Position numbers and translations under genes: made by a program | DNA from: Lactonifactor sp. BIOML-A5 | GTDB lineage: Bacteria > Bacillota > Clostridia > Lachnospirales > Lachnospiraceae | DNA length: 64,000 bases | NCBI RefSeq assembly: GCF_009677585.1 | Contig: NZ_WKYV01000015.1 | Location: 121,625 to 185,624, forward strand | Reading direction: 5' to 3' | Part shown: positions 17,587 to 26,854 of the stretch, piece after piece | How positions within the stretch are numbered: the first letter of the stretch is position 1 | How the letters are laid out: every line of letters begins with the position of its first letter | The notes under the pieces: generated by a model | What the model saw: the letters and a program-made list of their open reading frames with translations, nothing else | Told to the model about the DNA's origin: nothing | Database searches by the model: none

Positions 17587-18452
17587 TGCAGGCAATGAAT
17601 AAGCAAACCTGGAAGCAAAAAGTAAAAGCCTATGGGAGCAGCCCTTTGTCCCTGTTTCTGCTGATTATAGTGACACTGGCGTCTCTGATTACAGTATGTG
17701 CTCTTCTATTTCTCATTGGATACATTATGATAAAGGGGATTCCGAACCTGACGCCGTCTCTTTTTGCATGGACATATAACACGGAGAATGTTTCACTGCT
17801 TCCTGCACTTATCAATACCATACTTATGACACTGTTATCCCTGCTAATTGCAGGCCCCCTGGCAATTTTTGCTGCGATCTATCTGGTAGAGTATGCCAAG
17901 CGGGGCAATAAATTAGTAGAAATTGTGCGTGTGACGGCTGAGACTCTGACGGGAATTCCTTCTATTGTATACGGTCTTTTCGGCCTGCTGTTTTTTGTGA
18001 CAACACTGAAATGGGGATTTTCCCTTCTTGCGGGCGCATTTACCCTCGCAATTATGATTTTGCCGGTAATTATGAGAACCACAGAGGAGGCGCTGGGCGC
18101 TGTGCCTGATACGTTTCGGGAAGGGAGCTTTGGGCTGGGGGCCGGACGTCTCAGAACAGTCTTTGTAGTGGTCCTTCCGTCCGCTGTCCCCGGAATCCTT
18201 TCCGGAGTAATTCTGGCTATCGGAAGAATTGTGGGGGAGACAGCAGCCCTTATGTATACGGCGGGAACGGTAGCTGAAGTGCCAAACAGCATCCTGTCTT
18301 CCACGAGAACTCTGTCTGTGCATATGTATGCCTTGTCCAGTGAAGGCCTCTATACCGATCAGGCGTATGCCACTGCGGTGGTTCTCCTTATTATTGTACT
18401 GCTGATTAACTGGCTGTCTGGTGCTCTGGCCAAAAAAGTGAAGAAAGGATAA
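17586..18452 (+). CDS. pstA: Phosphate ABC transporter permease PstA
   Basis: 288 residues with six predicted helices. The [11 protein letters not shown] segment and the [20 protein letters not shown] loop mark it as the second Pst permease. Start ATG 17586 overlaps the pstC stop (TAATG), with AGGAGG just upstream. Confidence 0.95.
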   Translation: MQAMNKQTWKQKVKAYGSSPLSLFLLIIVTLASLITVCALLFLIGYIMIKGIPNLTPSLFAWTYNTENVSLLPALINTILMTLLSLLIAGPLAIFAAIYLVEYAKRGNKLVEIVRVTAETLTGIPSIVYGLFGLLFFVTTLKWGFSLLAGAFTLAIMILPVIMRTTEEALGAVPDTFREGSFGLGAGRLRTVFVVVLPSAVPGILSGVILAIGRIVGETAALMYTAGTVAEVPNSILSSTRTLSVHMYALSSEGLYTDQAYATAVVLLIIVLLINWLSGALAKKVKKG

Positions 18453-18456
18453 AGAC

Positions 18457-19206
18457 ATGGATAAGTTTACGATTTCAAATCTGGATTTATATTATGATGA
18501 TTTTCATGCCCTGAAGGATGTAAATCTGAATCTGCCGCCCAACGAAATAACCGCCTTTATCGGCCCCTCCGGCTGCGGAAAATCAACCTTATTAAAATCT
18601 CTGAACCGGATGAATGATCTGGTGGAAGGATGCAGAATCACAGGAAAAGTGCTGCTGGACGGGGAGGATATTTACGGGGATATGAATGTGAATCATCTGC
18701 GCAAAAGAGTGGGCATGGTGTTTCAGAAGCCGAATCCATTCCCTATGAGCATCTATGACAATATTGCATACGGTCCCAGAACCCACGGAATTCATTCCAG
18801 GGCAAAGCTGGACGATATTGTAGAAAAGTCTCTTAGAGATGCCGCCATCTGGGAGGAAGTGAAAGACCGGCTGAAATTAAGCGCCCTGGGCATGTCCGGA
18901 GGGCAGCAGCAGCGTCTCTGTATCGCCAGGGCGCTGGCGGTAGAGCCGGAGGTGCTCCTGATGGATGAACCTACCTCGGCGCTGGATCCTATCTCGACCT
19001 CAAAAATCGAAGATCTTGCGATAGAATTGAAAAAAGATTATACTATTATTATGGTTACGCACAATATGCAGCAGGCGGCCCGTATTTCTGACAAAACAGT
19101 ATTCTTCCTTTTGGGAGAGGTTATTGAGTATGGGGAGACAGAGCAGGTATTTTCTGTTCCTAATAACAAGAAAACAGAGGACTATATTACCGGGAGGTTT
19201 GGATAA
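18457..19206 (+). CDS. pstB: Phosphate ABC transporter ATP-binding protein
   Basis: 249 residues. Walker A is GPSGCGKST, signature MSGGQQQRL, and Walker [27 protein letters not shown] is characteristic of PstB rather than other ABC ATPases. It energises PstCA. The stop overlaps the phoU start by one base. Confidence 0.97.
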   Translation: MDKFTISNLDLYYDDFHALKDVNLNLPPNEITAFIGPSGCGKSTLLKSLNRMNDLVEGCRITGKVLLDGEDIYGDMNVNHLRKRVGMVFQKPNPFPMSIYDNIAYGPRTHGIHSRAKLDDIVEKSLRDAAIWEEVKDRLKLSALGMSGGQQQRLCIARALAVEPEVLLMDEPTSALDPISTSKIEDLAIELKKDYTIIMVTHNMQQAARISDKTVFFLLGEVIEYGETEQVFSVPNNKKTEDYITGRFG

Positions 19207-19853
19207 TGAGAATCAGGTTCGAACAGCAGCTTGAACAGCTGAATATTGAATTAATCAAGATGGGCGCCCTGTGTGAATCAGCCATTAATAAGGCAAATGA
19301 AGCGCTGCTCAATGTGGATAAAAATGAAGAGTGCGTGGCAGAGGTTTTGGGGATTGAGGATGAAATCAATCAGAAGGAACGGGACATAGAAGCCCTGTGT
19401 ATGAAGCTGCTTCTGCAGCAGCAGCCGGTTGCCCGGGATCTGAGACAGATTTCTTCTGCGCTGAAGATGATTTCTGATATGGAGCGCATTGGAGATCAGG
19501 CGGCTGATATTGCAGAGATTTCCAAATATGTTCAGGTGCGCCAAAATGCCAGCAAGATTCATATTGGAGACATGGCTAAGGCGACTACTAAAATGGTTAC
19601 GGAGAGCATTGATTCCTATGTAAACCGAGACCTGAAAATGGCTCAGGAGGTTGTCAGGTATGATGACGTGGTGGATGATCTGTTTCAGGAGGTAAAAAGT
19701 GAGCTGATTGAACTGGTTGTAAAAGACAGCCAGAATGGAGAGTTTTATTTTGATCTTATCATGGTTGCCAAGTATTTTGAACGAATCGGTGATCATGCAG
19801 AAAATATTGCCCAGTGGGTAGAATTTTCAATTACCGGAAAGCATGAGTTTTAG
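19206..19853 (+). CDS. phoU: Phosphate signalling protein PhoU
   Basis: 215 residues, all-helical with two repeats of the PhoU three-helix bundle. Each carries an E/DxxxD metal-binding pattern (SDMERIGDQAADIAE and KYFERIGDHAENIAQW). It links Pst transport status to PhoR kinase activity. Start ATG 19206 is coupled to pstB. Confidence 0.96.
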   Translation: MRIRFEQQLEQLNIELIKMGALCESAINKANEALLNVDKNEECVAEVLGIEDEINQKERDIEALCMKLLLQQQPVARDLRQISSALKMISDMERIGDQAADIAEISKYVQVRQNASKIHIGDMAKATTKMVTESIDSYVNRDLKMAQEVVRYDDVVDDLFQEVKSELIELVVKDSQNGEFYFDLIMVAKYFERIGDHAENIAQWVEFSITGKHEF

Positions 19854-19879
19854 ATAATAAGGATAGGATGGAGGAACGT

Positions 19880-20554
19880 ATGATTTATTTGGTAGAAGAT
19901 GATGACAGCATACGGGAACTGGTGATTTACACGCTGCACAGCACAGGGTTTGAAGCTGTGGGATTTATGTGTGCAAAGGACTTTTGGAAGGGAATAGAAA
20001 AGCAGATGCCGGCCCTGGTTTTGCTGGATATTATGCTGCCGGATGAGGACGGTCTTCAGATCCTGAAGAAGCTCCGGGGAAATACTTCTACAAAGAAGGT
20101 TCCTGTAATTATGCTCACAGCAAAAGGCACGGAATATGATAAAGTGGTAGGGCTGGACAGCGGTGCGGATGACTATATTCCCAAGCCTTTTGGCATGATG
20201 GAGCTTGTATCCCGGATAAAAGCAGTCCTGCGCCGCACGGAGCCGGTGAAGGATGAAAACGTATTTGAAGCCGGCAGCATATCTGTGGATATTGACAAGC
20301 ACCTGGTTATGGCTGACGGAAAAGAGGTTACACTTACCCTGAAAGAATTTGAACTGCTCTGTTACCTGCTGAAAAACAAAGGGTTTGTGCTGTCCCGGGA
20401 TAAGATTCTTTCCCGTATCTGGGGATATGACATTGATGTGGAGACACGTACGGTGGATGTACATATCCGTACTCTTCGGCAGAAGCTGGGCGGCTGCGGA
20501 GAAATGATAGAGACTGTCCGGGGTGTGGGATACCGGATAGGAGGAACCAGATAA
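19880..20554 (+). CDS. phoP: Response regulator, OmpR/PhoP family
   Basis: 224 residues. The receiver domain begins MIYLVEDDDSIREL; the phospho-acceptor is Asp50 in LLDIMLPDEDG, with a KPF switch Lys. The C-terminal winged helix (about 130-224) has LTLKEFELLCYLL and RTVDVHIRTLRQKLG. ATG 19880 is preferred because the GGAGG overlapping an earlier ATG at 19868 serves it. Its place between phoU and the kinase, and the Pho-like box before pstS, support a PhoP role. Confidence 0.9.
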   Translation: MIYLVEDDDSIRELVIYTLHSTGFEAVGFMCAKDFWKGIEKQMPALVLLDIMLPDEDGLQILKKLRGNTSTKKVPVIMLTAKGTEYDKVVGLDSGADDYIPKPFGMMELVSRIKAVLRRTEPVKDENVFEAGSISVDIDKHLVMADGKEVTLTLKEFELLCYLLKNKGFVLSRDKILSRIWGYDIDVETRTVDVHIRTLRQKLGGCGEMIETVRGVGYRIGGTR

Positions 20555-22221
20555 TGAGAAAAAAAATCTTTGGGAATATGTGTGTGATCTCTATACTGGC
20601 TATCTTAGTCACTTCTATCTTCGTTGTGGGTGTATTTTACGGGGATTTTGTAGAGAAGATGAAGAGCGAAGTGGAGACAGAGGCAGGATATATCAAAACT
20701 GCCGTGGAACAGATGGGAGAGGAGTATCTTGATGAGATCCTCAGCCAGCCGGAGGTAAACAGAAGAAACCGTATCACCCTGGTAAACAGTGATGGCACGG
20801 TTATTTTTGATAGTTATTATAATCCCCAGTCCCTGGAAAACCACAGGAAGCGCCCCGAGATTCAGGCTGCCCTGACAGAGGGGACAGGGAGGTGCAGCAG
20901 GGTATCAGATACCCTGCAGCAGGAGACGTATTATTATGCCCTGAAGCTGGACAACGGTATGGTACTTCGGGTGGCGAATACCAGCAGCAGTGTATATGCC
21001 AGCCTCCTGCGGGTTATTCCCCTGGTTCTTCTCATCTGTGTTATAGTATCTGCAATTACCATGCTGATAGCTACCCGCCAGACGAAAAAGATTGTACAGC
21101 CTATCAATGAACTGAATCTGAAAAAACCGGAAGAGAATGATACTTACGATGAGCTGGCACCTTTGCTGGGCAGACTGGAAAAGCAAAACAAGACCATTAA
21201 GCTTCAAATTGAGGAACTGAAGGTGAAACAAAGAGAGTTTACCGCGCTGACCGAAAATATGAGTGAAGGATTTTTGGTGATTGACCAGGATGGAAATGTA
21301 CTCTCCTACAACAGCAGCGCACTGGAGCTCTTGGGGATGAAACAGGCCATCGGAGAGAAACAAAATATACTTACCTTTAACCGCAGTGTGGGACTCCAGA
21401 ATGTAGTGGACGAGGCGCTGAAGGGCAATCCAAGTGAACAGGAAATACAGGTAGAGGGGAAATACTGCCAGATCATGGCGAATCCCGTGACCAGCAAAAA
21501 GCAGATCAAAGGCGCGGTTATTGTGATCATGGATGTTACAGAAAAGCAGCAGAGAGAGCAGATGCGCAGGGAATTTTCCGCAAATGTTTCACACGAGCTT
21601 AAGACGCCTCTCACATCGATCTCCGGATATGCTGAGATCATGAAAAACGGCCTGGTAAAACAGGAGGACATTCCCAGATTTGCAGAGAATATCTATAAAG
21701 AGACCGGGAGGCTAATAACCATGGTAGGTGATATTATAAAGCTGTCCCAGCTGGACGAGAACCAGGTGGCTCTGCAGAAAGAAGAGGTGGATTTGTATTC
21801 CGTGGCAAGAGAAGTTGTGGAGCGCCTGCAGGCAACCGCCTCCGGCCATAGTGTCACTCTCTCCCTGTTGGGAGAATCCAGAACCGTAAACGGAGTGCGT
21901 CAGATACTGGATGAAATGATATACAATCTCTGTATCAACGGCATAATCTATAACCGGGAAGGCGGATATGTACAGGTTCGTGTAGAGGACAGAGAGGGGC
22001 ATACCGTACTGGCAGTCAAAGACAACGGTATTGGCATCCCTCAGTCAGATCAGCAGCGAGTATTTGAGCGTTTTTACCGGGTAGACAAAAGCCACTCAAA
22101 ACAGGTGGGAGGTACAGGGCTGGGGCTTTCCATTGTAAAACACGGGGCTATGTTTCATAGAGCCTGTATAGAGATGGACAGCATTCAGGGAAGCGGTACA
22201 GAAATCAGGATAGTTTGGTAG
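20554..22221 (+). CDS. phoR: Sensor histidine kinase, PhoR type
   Basis: 555 residues. Membrane helix at about 7-27, extracytoplasmic sensor, second helix about 150-172, a HAMP-like linker, PAS domain (about 230-330), HisKA with His347 in NVSHELKTPLTS, and HATPase with DNGIGIP and GGTGLGLSIVKH. It would phosphorylate the upstream regulator when phosphate is low. The start overlaps the regulator stop (TAATG). Confidence 0.92.
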   Translation: MRKKIFGNMCVISILAILVTSIFVVGVFYGDFVEKMKSEVETEAGYIKTAVEQMGEEYLDEILSQPEVNRRNRITLVNSDGTVIFDSYYNPQSLENHRKRPEIQAALTEGTGRCSRVSDTLQQETYYYALKLDNGMVLRVANTSSSVYASLLRVIPLVLLICVIVSAITMLIATRQTKKIVQPINELNLKKPEENDTYDELAPLLGRLEKQNKTIKLQIEELKVKQREFTALTENMSEGFLVIDQDGNVLSYNSSALELLGMKQAIGEKQNILTFNRSVGLQNVVDEALKGNPSEQEIQVEGKYCQIMANPVTSKKQIKGAVIVIMDVTEKQQREQMRREFSANVSHELKTPLTSISGYAEIMKNGLVKQEDIPRFAENIYKETGRLITMVGDIIKLSQLDENQVALQKEEVDLYSVAREVVERLQATASGHSVTLSLLGESRTVNGVRQILDEMIYNLCINGIIYNREGGYVQVRVEDREGHTVLAVKDNGIGIPQSDQQRVFERFYRVDKSHSKQVGGTGLGLSIVKHGAMFHRACIEMDSIQGSGTEIRIVW

Positions 22222-22232
22222 AGGGAAAAGGG

Positions 22233-22264
22233 GGGACGTGTTCTTTCTAGAAAGAACACGTCCC
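22233..22264. repeat. Perfect 32-bp palindrome, REP-like
   Basis: Positions 22233-22248 are the exact reverse complement of 22249-22264, with no loop; each end reads GGGACGTG/CACGTCCC. A shorter GTCCCC follows at about 22275. It resembles REP/RAYT-associated palindromes that have GGGAC ends. It lies right after phoR and may also stop transcription weakly. No RAYT transposase is in the window. Confidence 0.65.
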
Positions 22265-22406
22265 AAAATCGATCAGGCCTGTCCCCAAATATGGGATATG
22301 CATATTTTTTATCAAAATAGGGATATATTTATATAGTTCATGGGAGATTATTATTTTACTTATCAACCCTCAGGACGTATACTGATGGAAGAGGAGGCTT
22401 TCAAAG

Positions 22407-22970
22407 ATGGAAAAGGGAATTATAAAAAAGCTATTTTTATCCACCTTTTATCTGAGTGCATTTACGTTCGGAGGAGGATATGTCATTATTACTTTGATGA
22501 AAAAGAAGTTTGTGGATGAATACCACTGGATGGAGGAGCAGGAGATGCTGGACCTTACTGCTCTGGCTCAGTCGGCCCCTGGGGCGATTGCGGTGAACGG
22601 GTCTCTTATAGTAGGATTTAGAATCGCAGGTTTCAGAGGGGCTCTGGCCGCAGTAGCAGGGACAGTACTGCCTCCGTTTTTTGTGTTGTCGATCGTTTCC
22701 ATGTTTTATGCGGCGTTCCGGGATAATAAGATGGTTAGTCTGGTTCTGGAAGGAATGCAGGCGGGAGTCGCAGCGGTAATAGCAGATGTGGTTATCGATT
22801 TGGGCGCCAAGATTACGGGGGAGAAGAATGTGGTATCTCTGCTGATTATGGCAGGGGCTTTCCTTTGTGCTTATGTGTTTCATATAAATGTGATTATTAT
22901 CATACTGGTATGTGTGGGGATTGGGACCATACGTGGGCTGTGGAATATGAGGAAGGATGGGACAGAATGA
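22407..22970 (+). CDS. Chromate transporter family protein (first half-size CHR)
   Basis: 187 residues, membrane protein with the CHR domain motifs FGGGYVIITLM and SAPGAIAVNGSLIVG. Half-size CHR proteins usually work as unlike pairs; the second half-gene overlaps it by four bases. Substrate in gut anaerobes is uncertain, as chromate export is only the founding function. A GAAGAGGAGG stretch lies upstream of ATG 22407. Confidence 0.9.
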   Translation: MEKGIIKKLFLSTFYLSAFTFGGGYVIITLMKKKFVDEYHWMEEQEMLDLTALAQSAPGAIAVNGSLIVGFRIAGFRGALAAVAGTVLPPFFVLSIVSMFYAAFRDNKMVSLVLEGMQAGVAAVIADVVIDLGAKITGEKNVVSLLIMAGAFLCAYVFHINVIIIILVCVGIGTIRGLWNMRKDGTE

Positions 22971-23542
22971 TTTATATAAAATTATTTCTCAGTTTTCTTC
23001 AGATAGGCGCCTTCAGCATCGGCGGGGGATATGCCGCCCTTCCTCTGATACAAAGTCAGGTAGTACATATTCAGCACTGGCTCTCTGCGGGGGAGTTCAC
23101 GGATCTGGTGACAATTTCACAGATGACTCCGGGCCCAATCGCCATTAATGCAGCCACATTTGTGGGCCTGCGTCTGGGCGGCTTATTGGGGGCAGTGATT
23201 GCTACATTGGGCTGTATCCTCCCATCATGTATTATCATGTCGGTTCTGGCCTATTTTTATTTCAAATACCGGGAGCTGGAAGTACTTCAGACGATTCTGC
23301 AGGCGCTCAGGCCTGCGGTTGTGGCATTGATTGCTTCTGCGGGCCTTGGTATTTTGGTACAGGCACTTTGGAGCGACAGCAGCCGGGGGATTTCCTTTGA
23401 AACGCTGAGCCTGTCCGGAGGAGCAATTTTTGTGGTTTCCATGGTTTTGCTGAGAAAAAGAAAGATGAACCCTATAAAGGTTATGGGCATCGCCGGGGCG
23501 CTGAATGTTGTCCTCCACTATGCTGCAGTGATACTAAAATAA
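22967..23542 (+). CDS. Chromate transporter family protein (second half-size CHR)
   Basis: 191 residues with CHR motifs IGGGYAALPLI and MTPGPIAINAATFVG. Start ATG 22967 overlaps the first gene's stop (ATGA). A longer frame from 22865 is only read-through of the partner gene. Together the pair would form one transporter with two antiparallel halves. Confidence 0.9.
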   Translation: MIYIKLFLSFLQIGAFSIGGGYAALPLIQSQVVHIQHWLSAGEFTDLVTISQMTPGPIAINAATFVGLRLGGLLGAVIATLGCILPSCIIMSVLAYFYFKYRELEVLQTILQALRPAVVALIASAGLGILVQALWSDSSRGISFETLSLSGGAIFVVSMVLLRKRKMNPIKVMGIAGALNVVLHYAAVILK

Positions 23543-23553
23543 ATGGTTTTTCA

Positions 23554-23582
23554 TTGCAAACCGGCCGGAGGAATAGTACAAT
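23554..23582 (+). promoter_or_regulatory. Promoter of the corrinoid-reactivation-like gene
   Basis: TTGCAA (23554-23559), a 17-base spacer and TACAAT (23577-23582). No cobalamin riboswitch is visible in the short leader. Confidence 0.6.
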
Positions 23583-23639
23583 CACAGTAAGATGATTCGC
23601 GTGACACATAAGAATATGAAGTTGTAAAGGAGGATGCCA

Positions 23640-24302
23640 ATGGAACGTTTTGTGATGGATGACTTTCAAGTACAGATATCCATAGAGACACTGTCGGAGA
23701 AGCTGCATCTGACAGAGCAGGACGATGTGGAAATGATGGGAGAAAAGCTGCAGGATGCCCTTCGGACTGCAAAGCCTAAAGCAGTGTATAAAATCTGTGA
23801 GGTGACGGAAATTGATGGGGATAAAGTAACCATAGAGGATACCGAATTCCAAAGCCCTACCCTTGCGGCCAAACTAAAAGGTGTTCACAATGTCTTTGCC
23901 TTTGTAGCAACCTGTGGTACAGAGGTGGATGAGTGGAGCCGCCGGGAGGATGACTACATTGTGAATCTTTGGCTGGATATGCTCAAGGAAATGATCCTGG
24001 TAGAGGCGCGAAAGCAGTTCCGGAATCGTTTATCCGAAAAGTACGGGATTAAAACCTTCGGCGTTATGAATCCCGGATCCGGGAACGCAGACACCTGGCC
24101 CATCAGACAGCAGGCTCAGCTGTTCTCTCTGATAGGGGATGTCAAAGAACTTACAGGTGTGGAATTGACTGGGGGAACTCTGATGTATCCTACAAAGTCA
24201 GTCTCAGGAATCATGTTCCCATCAGAGGAAGATTTTGTCAGCTGCTCCATCTGCAAGAGGGTGAATTGCCAGAACAGAAAGGCAAAATATATAGGAGCAT
24301 AA
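23640..24302 (+). CDS. Vitamin B12-dependent methionine synthase activation-domain-like protein
   Basis: 220 residues similar to the reactivation domain of MetH, which binds S-adenosylmethionine and remethylates oxidised corrinoid. Visible are the VATCGTEVDEW region, a GVMNPGSGNADTWPI motif like the MetH SxxPGS loop, and a cysteine-rich tail CSICKRVNCQNRKAKY that could bind metal or Fe-S. No methyltransferase or corrinoid protein is adjacent, so its partner lies elsewhere. Start ATG 23640 has AAGGAGG at the right distance; ATG 23634 is too close. It has its own promoter and terminator. Confidence 0.75.
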   Translation: MERFVMDDFQVQISIETLSEKLHLTEQDDVEMMGEKLQDALRTAKPKAVYKICEVTEIDGDKVTIEDTEFQSPTLAAKLKGVHNVFAFVATCGTEVDEWSRREDDYIVNLWLDMLKEMILVEARKQFRNRLSEKYGIKTFGVMNPGSGNADTWPIRQQAQLFSLIGDVKELTGVELTGGTLMYPTKSVSGIMFPSEEDFVSCSICKRVNCQNRKAKYIGA

Positions 24303-24308
24303 TAAGCA

Positions 24309-24347
24309 AATTACCCATTTAAACCGGAATCGTTTAAATGGGTAATT
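24309..24347. terminator. Bidirectional intrinsic terminator
   Basis: Perfect 16-bp stem (24309-24324 with 24332-24347) between the corrinoid-type gene and the convergent kinase relic. A T-rich run follows on the + side. Confidence 0.8.
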
Positions 24348-24363
24348 AGTTTGTCCTGATTTT

Positions 24364-25017
24364 TTATCTTTGTACACGGCCGCTTGTATTGCCGCCTGCA
24401 AGAGAGGTGACTTCATCGGGGGTAACCAGATTAAAATCATGCTCAATGGTATGCTTCAGACAAGAGGCAGCCGCTGCGAATTCCACGGCTTCCTGAGAAG
24501 AATAGCCGGAGATCAGAGAGTAGATAAGCCCTCCTCCAAAGCTGTCGCCACCGCCTACACGGTCCACAATGTGAATGGAATAAGTACGGGAGAAAAAGGC
24601 ATTCTTACCGTCATAAAGCATGCCGCCCCAGTTGTTATCCGTAGCGGACAGGCTTCCCCGCAGTGTAATGGCAGCTTTTTTACAGCCGAACTGCCGGCAG
24701 ATTTTTTGCGCTACGCCAATATACCCGTCCTTTGAAATATTACCGGTTTCAATATTAGTATTTTCAGCATGAATACCGAATACATCGGCGGCATCCTCTT
24801 CATTTGCGATGCAGACGTCTACGTATGGCAGTAATCTGCTCATGACCTCCTTTGCTTCATCTCTGGACCATGATTTTTTGCGGTAGTTTAAATCGCAGCT
24901 GACCGTCAGCCCCATTTCCTTGGCGGCTTTTTCAACAAAATAGGTGCCAAGCCTGGGACCGCCGCGAAGAACCGATGAGGTATCTACGCCATAACGGCGC
25001 AGAGCGTTAACTGCGGA
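24364..25017 (-). pseudogene. kdgK: 2-dehydro-3-deoxygluconokinase relic (internal deletion and lost N-terminus)
   Basis: PfkB-family KDG kinase fragment. The first part (25014 down to about 24930) reads AVNALRRYGVDTSSVLRGG then RLGTYFVEKA. It joins in frame straight to GLTVSCDLNYRKKSW, so roughly 80 residues that normally lie between are missing. The C-terminal half is well kept, with IVDRVGGGDSFGGGLIYSL including the catalytic Asp. Upstream of 25017 the frame hits a stop and the N-terminal sugar-binding part is absent. Without these parts it should be inactive. Confidence 0.85.
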
Positions 25018-25047
25018 CTATCCGATCTCGTGTTCCGGCACCTTTGA

Positions 25048-25218
25048 TACTCAGATGCGAAGCTTCCCCGGGCGGCAAAAGAAAAAGGATTCCAGTCCTA
25101 TGTTGGAAAAGCCATGAGTTCATGCCAGGGAATCCGGGCAATGGAGATCTGGACGGGAAAGAAACCCTCAGATGAGGATGCCAGAAGGCTGGTGGCCTCC
25201 GTCGAGATGGAAGCGTGA
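25048..25218 (+). pseudogene. C-terminal remnant of an unidentified gene
   Basis: A + strand open stretch without start, opened by a stop at 25045-25047 and ending at TGA 25216-25218. It reads YSDAKLPRAAKEKGFQSYVG and later GIRAMEIWTGKKPSDEDARR. It has protein-like composition and ends right before a good terminator, as a real gene tail would. It abuts the kinase relic head-on at about 25018. I do not recognise the family. Confidence 0.5.
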
Positions 25219-25220
25219 TA

Positions 25221-25268
25221 AAAAACAGGTGCTGAAGACTCTTATCAGAGTCCGGGCACCTGTTTTTT
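25221..25268 (+). terminator. Intrinsic terminator
   Basis: Stem 25221-25232 (AAAAACAGGTGC) with its complement at 25256-25267, ending in six T. Confidence 0.9.
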
Positions 25269-25352
25269 GCGTCTCCTTTGCAGGTCTGTACGGGTATAAT
25301 ACAGGATCAAAGGCTGCAACATGAAATAAAGCATTGATGTCCGAACAAATGT

Positions 25353-25381
25353 TTGATAAAATAGTAATGATGATTTATAGA
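25353..25381 (+). promoter_or_regulatory. Promoter of rarA
   Basis: TTGATA (25353-25358), 17-base spacer, TATAGA (25376-25381), about 60 bases before rarA. Confidence 0.5.
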
Positions 25382-25444
25382 ATTTCGTATATAAGTTGTC
25401 CACAGGAAAATAAGAATTAAGGATCGGTAAGGAGTGGTATAGAT

Positions 25445-26770
25445 ATGGAACAGATGACGTTATTTGATGACAGAGGCCGGAGCGCTCCCCTGGCCAGCAG
25501 ACTTCGGCCGGAGCGTCTGGAAGAGTTTGTAGGGCAGGAACATCTGCTGGGGGAGGGCAAGATGCTGCGCCAGCTTATAGAGCGGGATCAGATATCCTCC
25601 ATGATTTTCTGGGGCGCACCTGGAATAGGTAAAACCTCACTTGCGAGCATCATAGCAAACCGCACCAAGGCAGATTTTATAAATTTTAGTGCTGTTACCA
25701 GCGGAATCAGGGAGATTAAGGATGTGATGAGCCGCGCGGAAAGCAGCCGGAGAATGGGAATCCGCACGGTATTGTTTGTAGACGAGATTCACCGTTTCAA
25801 TAAGGCACAGCAGGATGCCTTTCTGCCTTATGTGGAGAAGGGAAGCATTATCCTTATCGGTGCTACTACAGAAAATCCTTCTTTCGAGATTAACGCGGCT
25901 CTCCTGTCACGGTGTAAGGTATTTGTACTCAAGGCATTGGAAGAAAAAGATCTGGTAAAACTTCTGACGCATGCACTTAAAAGTCCTGCCGGATTCGGGG
26001 GACAGAATATCCGTATTACGGACCGACAGCTTCAGGCTGTGGCTGCCTTTGCGAACGGGGATGCCAGGATTGCTCTTAATACTCTGGAAATGGCGGTGTT
26101 AAACGGTGCAATTGACAGCAGCGGGGGTGTCACTGTTACAGATGAGGGAATGTCACAGTGTATCAGCAGAAAATCACTTCTCTATGACAAGAATGGAGAG
26201 GAGCATTACAATCTGATCTCCGCACTTCATAAATCTATGCGCAACAGCGATCCGGACGCGGCAGTGTACTGGCTTGCGCGAATGCTGGAAGCAGGGGAGG
26301 ATCCCCTTTATGTGGCCAGGCGTCTGATTCGCTTTGCCAGTGAAGATGTGGGAATGGCGGACAGCCATGCCCTGAATCTGGCAGTCTCTGCCTACCAGGC
26401 ATGCCACTTTAATGGAATGCCTGAATGCAATGTGAATCTAACCCATGCAGTCGTGTACCTGTCTATGGCACCGAAGTCCAATGCCTTATATACCGCCTAT
26501 GAAGAGTGTAAAAATGATGCCATGAATCACCTTGCGGAACCAGTTCCCCTTCAGATTAGAAATGCTCCCACAGGGTTGATGGGTGAACTTCACTATGGGG
26601 AAGGGTATGTATATGCCCATGATACAAAGGAGAAATTGTCTCGTATGCAGTGCCTGCCGGATGCCCTGAAAGACAGATGTTACTATCAGCCCACATCTCA
26701 GGGGGAAGAGAAAGAAGTAAAGGAAAAGCTTGACAGAATTAAGGCTTGGAAAAAAGGGGAAAAAAGTTGA
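25445..26770 (+). CDS. rarA: Replication-associated recombination protein A (MgsA/RarA AAA ATPase)
   Basis: 441 residues. Clamp-loader-like AAA+ ATPase acting at stalled forks and single-strand DNA. N-terminal SRLRPERLEEFVGQEHLLG, Walker A GAPGIGKTS, Walker B LFVDEIHRFNK, sensor GATTENPSFE, and the C-terminal tetramerisation domain (RRLIRFASEDVGMAD, APKSNALYTAY, LHYGEGYVYAHD). The start follows an AAGGAGTGG ribosome site. Confidence 0.96.
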   Translation: MEQMTLFDDRGRSAPLASRLRPERLEEFVGQEHLLGEGKMLRQLIERDQISSMIFWGAPGIGKTSLASIIANRTKADFINFSAVTSGIREIKDVMSRAESSRRMGIRTVLFVDEIHRFNKAQQDAFLPYVEKGSIILIGATTENPSFEINAALLSRCKVFVLKALEEKDLVKLLTHALKSPAGFGGQNIRITDRQLQAVAAFANGDARIALNTLEMAVLNGAIDSSGGVTVTDEGMSQCISRKSLLYDKNGEEHYNLISALHKSMRNSDPDAAVYWLARMLEAGEDPLYVARRLIRFASEDVGMADSHALNLAVSAYQACHFNGMPECNVNLTHAVVYLSMAPKSNALYTAYEECKNDAMNHLAEPVPLQIRNAPTGLMGELHYGEGYVYAHDTKEKLSRMQCLPDALKDRCYYQPTSQGEEKEVKEKLDRIKAWKKGEKS

Positions 26771-26789
26771 AAAAAATTCTGAAAAGGTG

Positions 26790-26818
26790 TTGACGAAACA
26801 TAAACTGGATGCTATAAT
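26790..26818 (+). promoter_or_regulatory. Promoter of tRNA-Leu
   Basis: TTGACG (26790-26795), 17-base spacer, TATAAT (26813-26818); the mature tRNA begins 37 bases later. Confidence 0.85.
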
Positions 26819-26854
26819 ATCACTTGTCGTTCGGCAGTAAAGCCAAGGCGATAA

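Noticed and set aside
22865..22966. Longer second ChrA gene
   Set aside because: The extra part is out-of-frame reading of the first chrA; ATG 22967 gives the family start and an ATGA overlap.
23543..23639. Cobalamin riboswitch before the corrinoid-type gene
   Set aside because: The leader is too short and no B12-box core is visible.
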